From NCBI RefSeq assembly GCF_047663525.1, contig NC_092605.1:124001-188000 (forward strand): DNA of 64,000 nucleotides. The letters run 5' to 3'. The DNA comes from Anas platyrhynchos (Eukaryota; Chordata; Aves; Anseriformes; Anatidae). Below the pieces are notes generated by a model, which was given only the letters and a program-made list of their open reading frames with translations, was not told the DNA's origin and did no database searches. Below, piece after piece: positions 57,051 through 64,000 of the stretch (the first letter of the stretch is position 1; each line of letters opens with the position of its first letter). Both the position numbers and the translations under genes were made by a program.

Positions 57051-60000
57051 GAACCTTGGGAGTGAAGAGATTAGCGTTTGCACGCCCTAAAGGTGGCTTG
57101 TTGATACGTACGGGGAAACGTTCTCAAAAAAGGTGCAGCACATGCTGCTAAGCCTCTGCTTCTATGTAAACCGGCTGCTCGCGTGTAATAACTCATTCAT
57201 TGTACACCAGTCTGGTTTGGATGATGTGATTGTCAGGAAAACAATCGTGGTCTTCTCTTCTGCTGTTCTTGCTCCTATTGGTTTTCTTTCTACGTTCTTG
57301 TCTGGCATAAGGTTCTTGAAGGTACAAAACCCCTTTTTTCCTAGCTAAAAGCTTTATTATGGCTTTATTATATTACAAGATCAAAATTATTAAAGCTTTA
57401 ATTATTAAAGCTTATTTAAATTATTAAAACTTCATTAAATTGAAACAGGCTGTGTTAAAGCAGTTTACATTAGCTTGCATAGTCCTTCAGAAAGCAGCGT
57501 CAGGGGCTTTGGAGCATGTCTTGACTTTAAAATCAAAAGTAAAAATCAAAAAACTCCCTTGAACAAAGGATTCACCTTTTCCTGCAGCTTGTATGCTTCT
57601 TGAAATGAACTGAAAATAACAGTGCAACTTGAAAGGCTGCATTTAGTGGATGAATTTAGAAGACAAAGTCCCTACAGGGAGGGCAGTTATGAACAGATTT
57701 TTTTTTTTAAGATATAGTGATACTGGGGGCATTAGTTGGTATAAATCATTTGGAAATCAACAGAGCTGTGTTAATTCCATGAGTAATCTAACCTACCTTT
57801 CCCACCTAACTCTGAACCAGATAGTGTTTCCTGCCAAGAAATATGTTTTTAAATACAAAACCCCACTACCGCTTTCCATTTGTCTTGTGGTCAGTGGGAC
57901 AGATCCAGCCTTGAGACAGAAAGACATAGTTAAAAGGTCTTTGTTAAACTGGAGCTATAGTGCATAGACTGAGAGTAGCCAAGTGCTTTCAAAAATGAAA
58001 AGCAGCCTCTGTTTGCTTCTATTTTGTAGAGAATTTTTTTGAAGCAGACATTATAGCTCTCTGCAAATGAAGTTTCTATGGGATGGCAGTTTGAAGTGTA
58101 AATTTTAGAAATGATAATCAGAGATTAAGAAACATGGGTTATGATGTAGTCAGATTTACAAGCTAAGAAAACATACCCTTTGTCAATATCTGTCCTGAAG
58201 AAGGCTATAGAGGTGTCATGGATGTTTCATTTTAAGGTGAGGGGAGCTCCAAAACAGATCAAGATTTGGACTGCGTAGAACTAGTAATAGAGACTTGAGT
58301 ATGAGGAGTCTGTCCATGGTACCTACCATGATGACAGCCATCAAAATAACAGTTAATAAATACAAGTGATACGTTCCTGTCTAGTAAAGAGAACAACACC
58401 AGGCAGAACAGGGTTTGGTTTGGTTGTTTCTTTTTTTTTTTTTTTCCCCTGCTGTTTCTTTGCACTTTATTCTTTGCTCCCAGCCCCCATTTGTATTATA
58501 AATATACTTTAGGTGGTCATAGGTACAGCAGAATAAGAAAACTATTCTCTTTGGGGGTTGGCAAGTCAGATATGAGTGGGACAACAAAATTAAGTTCCTC
58601 TTTAATTCCTGCTTTAAAAGCATATAATCTCAGTAGGCACAGAGAAAACAAAGTTGTACAGCTCATGTGGTTGATTAAAAAACAGTGATCAACATTTTTC
58701 TTCTTGATCCATTATTGGCACTAGATGAGCGGGGCACTGAAAATCATCTTTTGTTAAATGCATTGGAGAGCAGTAGTTAAGCTTACAAGTTTGTTAATAG
58801 CAGTAGGCTGTGATGATATCAGTAGGTATCCAATACATAGAGAGCAAGGTTATGAAGGCGTTAAGATGATTGGAGAAAAGAGCTGACATCAATAAACAAA
58901 CCAACCTTGTCAAGTGGCTAATGTGGGAGGTAGATAACCAGAACACAAGTATAAAATTATGAAAGTGATTACTAGTCAATAACACCAGAAGGGATTGTTA
59001 GTTATTACTAGTCTCAGTGAGTCAGCAAAGGAATATCATTGCAAAAAAATATTGTGTAAATCCATTGAGGTAGTAGTTCATGCTTAATGAGGTGTCTATC
59101 AGACTGGTATGTTGAGGGTTTTGGTGTCTTTTGGTTATTCTTTTGTCTTCTTTCCCCTGCCTGGGTAAAAAGTCAATCTGTCTATGAAGAATCTACATAA
59201 TTCTATTAAAACAAAGCCATCAGGCAAAGAGAGGAAAAAGAATGTTATATGTTTGGTTGTATCCAACAAAACACAGCCTTAAGAAATTGGCATTCTTTAT
59301 CTTTTTTTGGTCTCTTTTTTTGACCTGTTACATTTGTCCATCTTGCCCATCAGATATAATTGGAACAATTTCTTACATTTATTTGCTGTACTCCAATCTC
59401 CTTTAAAATTGCTGTGGAAATAATTTTCTTTCCTGGTGCCATGTCATACACTTCAAAAACTGTCAATGTACTGTGTATAGTCTAAAAGTGCTCTACAAAG
59501 AAGAGTGAGTCTGTAGTATACTAACATACTATACTGTACCATTTGGGGACAACATCCATAAACTTTGAAATAGCCTACCTGTATATTAGCTGTCAATGAA
59601 GACCAAAGATATCGTTGGTAGCTGTAATGTTTACTTTAATCACTGTTTAATTAGAGTACTTAATATTAATGATTTCTACTTTTCCAACTCTTCTTTTCCC
59701 TAGTAAATCACCTGTACTGTCTGCCACTAGGTCCATAATTCGTTATTTTTGATATAGGCATCCAGAGCCCTTCATGTCAAGCCTAAACCTTTCCAGTTCT
59801 TTGTGTATATAAATCCTTAAGTTGTGGCTCTTATTACCCATTTACCCAGCTAAAATTAACTTCTTGGCTTTTGTTCTTGTACATTTTGATTACCACAGTG
59901 TCTTTCTGCCTTTGACACAGTCTTGCTCAACTGCAGTCATAACTTGTTGGCAAAAATTGCTTTGCTGATAAATACCATTTCTTCACTGTCTCAGAATAAC

Positions 60001-62260
60001 ATTTTGTCAAGGTTGGCCATACCTGGATGGAGTTTTCCTGATACTCCAGTGAAAGGGAAGGGACAATCCCAGAAGAGCAGTTTCAGTCTCCTGAAATACA
60101 AACAATATTTATTTCCTTGCATATCATCACCCAAAGAGCTGAGGCATAAAATTGAAAATTAATCACATTATAATTTTGCATGGCTCTTGTGTGCTTGGAT
60201 TGTAAGCTCCATGCCTAAGATCCAGTTATTTCTCTGCCCCCAGCACAGAACTGCTGCAAGTGTAGCAGAGCTACGGTCCTTGATGGGTTTTCCAGGTACA
60301 GTGGTGACACCAATAGTAAAATTGACTTGCTAGACCTTTGTGAGTGGAAAAACTGAGAAGCTTCTCTTTAGAGCAAAATAGACTGGGCATATTACTACCG
60401 ACTTCAATTTTGGGGTGTAGTTTCTCAGTAAAGCCCTCACCATGTTCCTTCTTAAATGAATACTGAGAGTGGAATGGAAGTTCTGTTGTCTGAAGTATTT
60501 AACTAAAGACTGAGAAATCCAAAATGTCCTTTTGGGAGCACTTCTGGTTTTGCTCCCAGAAAGGATGGAGTGGATGAGGTAATCATCTCTTCTACCTCAG
60601 AGTGTTACACGTTGCATAATTCCATGGTTACTCCACAGATCTGAATGGAGATAACTGCTGAAGGAAAGAGGAGTAAAAGAGATCAGGCAACCTCTGTGGT
60701 GGTGTGTGTCGGCTGCTCTACACCTCTGTAAAAGCCTTGCAAACCAGGTGGCATTGCTTTCCTTCTGCCTCACCATGCAGTCACCTCTAAGTTACGTGAA
60801 GTTATTATGCCAGAGCAATGTGAGGATGGAAGAGAGGCCTATTGCTCAAAAACTATAAGAATTTCTAAAGAGACTGTAAAATATGTTCATAAGTTAAATG
60901 TCTTGGGTTGAAAAATCATCTGTGGAAGTGTTCATCTAAGAGTATCTGTTAATACTATTTTACAAGAGAGATGATCAAGCACAAACAGTACTTATGGGAA
61001 GTGCCAACATGGCACAATGGAGCATAATCTGTGCTGGAAGTCAAGCTTTAGGTCTTCCATTGCAAAGTTTTTCCTTCAAAGGAAGACTTATCTATTTAAA
61101 CACTAATTTTTATTGTGATTTTTACTTGTTAAAAACCCCACACATTAGAGAATATTTTGCCTCTACTTACCAGAAGTATTATTTAAGGAGGTACTGTGAA
61201 TGCTGATTATATCTTTTGTTCATGCAACCATGTCTATATAAATGGGTATCTTTTTTTTTTTTTTTTTTCCCTGTAACTTGCCCAGTATGGGTCTACTAAT
61301 TATAATTTGAACTTAACTGGAACAACATCAGGTTAACTTGCCTTCCTTCTGCTTCATTAATATATTTTCAGAGTAATGCAAAATAATGTGAGTGTGTTGA
61401 CTGTGTAATATGAGCTCTCATTTGGTGCTGCAATCTGTATAGATGGCTTGTCATGCTGTGTTGTATGGGATTGGGGTCTTAGAATGCAAATTTCTTGGGT
61501 CAATAGCTAGGGTTTTCCCTGATCTGAAATCTGTCTGTTCTGTCAACTCTTATTTTAAAGCACCCCCCTCTACCCCATGTACTCAATTGCTCTTTCCCAG
61601 TCCTCTAAGGTATTGCAGTGCAAGGTTCAGTGTTTTAAGAAATGCTTTATATGTAAAATTTACTTCTCATTTTGGGTATTTATAATAATGCTAAACTGTA
61701 TTGCCATCTTCCTATGTTTTTTCTTCTGTGTGTGTTGGGGTGTGTGCATGGTTGTTTTTTTTTTGTTTTTTTTTTTTCCCTCCAACAAGCTTACTTATTA
61801 TTGATTCTTAAGTTAGTATTTAACTTTGGAATGATTGTAGAACTCGTTTTGCTGCCTGTAAGGTTTGCCTTGTAATTATGTATTTTACTATATACATTTC
61901 ATAATTTCTCCACCCACTTCTGCTCCAGCATGTTAATCTTTCTTCTCTGCTGACTTTAAAAAGAGGCATTGCCTTTGGTGGAGAGAGACCTGTTCATTTT
62001 CTAGCTGTCATATAGAAACTGGTGGTTTTCAAAGCCTGGCACTGCCTCAGCATCGGTTTTCTCGTCCCCATTGTCCCCACAAATCTTACAGTCTATTTGA
62101 TTAGTTGGGATATCTTTTTGTAGTAAAGACTCCATGGGCTTTTTCTGTGTGGGTGTTTCTCATACAAATACAGTTGTCACAACATGTCAAGAAGGCAAGA
62201 GATGCATATATTCTCCTCTGTGTGAAACCTTACTAGTCTTACTGCTTTCTTGGATCTCAG
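57051..62260 (+). other. FASN: FASN intron 1, AT-rich part
   Basis: Beyond the CpG island the intron is AT-rich. It holds an ATTATTAAAGCTT-type local repeat at 57340-57442 and T-runs near 58430, 61250 and 61755. No CR1 copy or coding exon was recognised. Confidence 0.55.
57340..57442 (+). repeat. AT-rich local repeat in FASN intron 1
   Basis: Variants of TTATTAAAGCTTTAATT recur about five times in 100 bases. Confidence 0.65.
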
Positions 62261-62407
62261 CAACAGGGAGAAGTTAGGAGATGGAGGACGTGGTGATTGC
62301 AGGCATAGCAGGAAAGCTGCCAGAATCTGAGAACTTGCAAGAGTTTTGGGAGAACCTACTTAATGGAGTTGATATGGTCACAGAGGATGATCGGAGGTGG
62401 AAACCAG
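62261..62407 (+). CDS. FASN: FASN exon 2 with start codon
   Basis: Acceptor GGATCTCAG; 20 bases of UTR (no ATG) precede the start codon at 62281-62283. It codes 42 residues plus one base, with N-terminal beta-strand [11 protein letters not shown] and the conserved DDRRW motif. Confidence 0.96.
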
Positions 62408-63344
62408 GTGAGTGCTTATTGCCTCTCCTTTTGGAGCTCTGAGCTTTTCAGAGGAATTATCCTACAAAAGGAAAAGGTTTATCAGATCAAAATCAGAGTT
62501 TTTGAATTCACTTCTGATACATCATCAAGAAATTCAGGAACAGAAGACTTCTACAGAGGTCTTAAGTAATGCATTTTATAGTCATGTCCTGCACAGTAGT
62601 AGCTAACAAATAATATGTATCTTCCAGGGAAAAGCACACTTAATGATAGAGCAGCTAAGTACTGTGAATCCTGGTAGCTGTGGAAATAAAACTGCTCTGT
62701 CATTTTTCTGGGTTCCGAAGTAGCAGAGGGACTCCAGTCCCATGATTTGTAGCTTTTTAGAATGTTCTTTTCTGTTTGATTATCCTTCTGAAATTTTTGG
62801 CCCATGTCTATCCAATCCAGGCTAGTGAATTGCAAAGGTGAAAAGTAGTTTTTGTTTTTCTTCTGACTGGAACCAACAATTCAGAGTCTGTGTGCTTGGC
62901 ACAACTTTCCAAAGCACAAATGCTTATAACTACATAGATGCCTTTTGCTGCCATTTCCAGAACAGTCTTAAAAATCACAGTTGTTTTTGTTAATGCGGTG
63001 TTTTAATTTCCAAATAAGATTTAGAGAGATGAGTGGATAGGTGTTTGTGTAGCGCTCTGGATGCTGCAAGGGAAAAATAAGGTTTCACTTGTAATCGAGA
63101 ATCAGCTGTGATCATTCTGTACTTTGTCTCATCTAGTAGCTGCTTCAAAACTGATGTAATCTGTGATACGGTGTTGATTTTTTCTTCTCAGGAATGTATG
63201 GGCTGCCCAAGAGAAATGGAAAGCTCAAGGACATAAGCAAGTTTGATGCCTCCTTTTTTGGGGTCCACCCCAAACAAGCTCATACAATGGATCCTCAGCT
63301 TCGCTTGCTGTTGGAAGTTTCTTATGAAGCTATTTTGGATGGAG
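62281..63344 (+). CDS. FASN: Fatty acid synthase, first two coding exons (gene continues off the right edge)
   Basis: FASN is the cytosolic multifunctional enzyme that builds palmitate from acetyl-CoA, malonyl-CoA and NADPH. Two coding exons are in the window, join(62281..62407, 63192..63344), coding residues 1-93 of about 2,510. They begin [20 protein letters not shown] and include [36 protein letters not shown] and [15 protein letters not shown], the opening of the N-terminal beta-ketoacyl synthase domain; the active-site Cys lies further on. The ATG has G at -3 and +4. Splice sites are CAG/GTGAGT, TTCTCAG and GGAG/GTAAGC. SREBP-1, USF and NF-Y control is suggested by the promoter. No breaks were seen in this part. 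Confidence 0.97.
62408..63191 (+). other. FASN: FASN intron 2
   Basis: 784 bases bounded by GTGAGT and TTCTCAG; no repeat or regulatory motif stands out. Confidence 0.85.
63192..63344 (+). CDS. FASN: FASN exon 3
   Basis: 153 bases coding residues 43-93, phase 1 at both ends. It carries the [20 protein letters not shown] signature of animal FAS ketosynthase domains. Confidence 0.96.
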
Positions 63345-64000
63345 GTAAGCAGGTGAATGACTGAAAAGGGAGAATTGTGGTGTATCGTTTTTGTGCAGCA
63401 CGTGTAGACATGCACCTGTGTGATGAGATCACTAACAAGAAAGCTCACAGTAGAGAGGAGACCGAAGAACTGGTATGAGGGTTAGAGAAAACTGCTTTGT
63501 TCTGGAACTTGAACTAGGAAATCTACACACTGACTGCCAGAAAGTCTCTACTGGTTTGATACAGTGGAACCAATACTACGGAAACATTTAAACAGTCAAC
63601 AGTACTAGAGCTTTTGTATGTTGGTGTCCCTACACTACTGCTCTACTGTGAAGTTCCATAACAGATGCCTTTGTTAAAGGCCCAGGGGATAATAGTAGTG
63701 CAAAGGGAAGATGACTCCATGAGAATTCTCATCCACGGTCTAAAAGAATGACAGATGACCTGCTGTATTCCTGTTTATTGGCAAGATCCAAGGAAAACTT
63801 GTGACCTTAGAGCTGCTACCATAGGAAGTTTGCCCAGGGAGTGTGCTTTCAGAAAGAGAAGCCTCCTTTCTCCATCACTGCCAGTGTCGAGAGCTTTTTA
63901 GGTACTTGCCCACAGAGCCAAAAAAATAATTCTTCATATTAATGAGTTTCATGTCTGAACATAAGGAGCACATGGAAAAAGTTGTAACCAGCTCGCTAGT
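63345..64000 (+). other. FASN: FASN intron 3, truncated by window end
   Basis: Follows the GGAG/GTAAGC donor; no further exon starts before the edge of the window. Confidence 0.85.

Noticed and set aside
1..64000. CRISPR arrays, tRNA/rRNA genes, bacterial operons or endogenous viral genes
   Set aside because: No regularly spaced repeats, cloverleaf, or retroviral gene signature was seen; the window is ordinary vertebrate DNA.

Overview
This window is vertebrate genomic DNA, most likely from a bird. It has multi-exon genes with GT-AG introns, AT-rich introns broken by compact CpG islands, and many truncated CR1 LINE copies (3' tails of ATTCTATG type), the main interspersed repeat of bird genomes. 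The gene order matches the conserved block known in human as SLC16A3 - CCDC57 - FASN. The species cannot be fixed from the sequence alone. No bacterial, phage, CRISPR or viral system was found.

Layout. 1-7.84 kb is non-coding flank with 3'-UTR character at the left edge. 7.84-11.3 kb (minus strand) holds the complete coding part of SLC16A3, the MCT4 lactate/H+ symporter: four coding exons, 473 codons, intact. Its likely promoter is the CpG island at 12.64-13.25 kb, which carries a cluster of HIF-type ACGTG cores. A second, unassigned CpG island lies at 17.55-18.35 kb. A third island at 21.47-21.90 kb, with two X-box-like (RFX) palindromes, is the likely promoter of CCDC57.

CCDC57 (plus strand, 25.96-52.45 kb) encodes a centrosomal/centriolar-satellite coiled-coil protein. 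Ten coding exons with compatible splice phases were recognised. Two things are odd. The first exon contains a frameshift in an A-rich run, with a downstream ATG already in the frame of all later exons. Also, the block coding for the long central coiled coil of the human protein is not present between the second and third exons, although these two join in frame. The introns hold CR1 copies (one nested in another), long homopolymers, simple repeats that abut two splice acceptors, and two CTCF-like motifs.

FASN (fatty acid synthase, plus strand) begins in a CpG island at 55.25-57.05 kb. Its proximal promoter shows the order known from mammals: inverted CCAAT box, E-box fused to sterol-regulatory elements, then a TTAAATAG TATA box. 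A non-coding first exon is followed by a 6-kb intron, the ATG exon at 62.28 kb and one further ketosynthase-domain exon; the rest of the gene lies beyond the right edge.

Together the window covers a metabolic neighbourhood (lactate export and fatty-acid synthesis) separated by a structural centrosome gene. Exon joins come from reading splice sites, frame and family resemblance by eye; comparisons with human proteins are from memory and were not computed.
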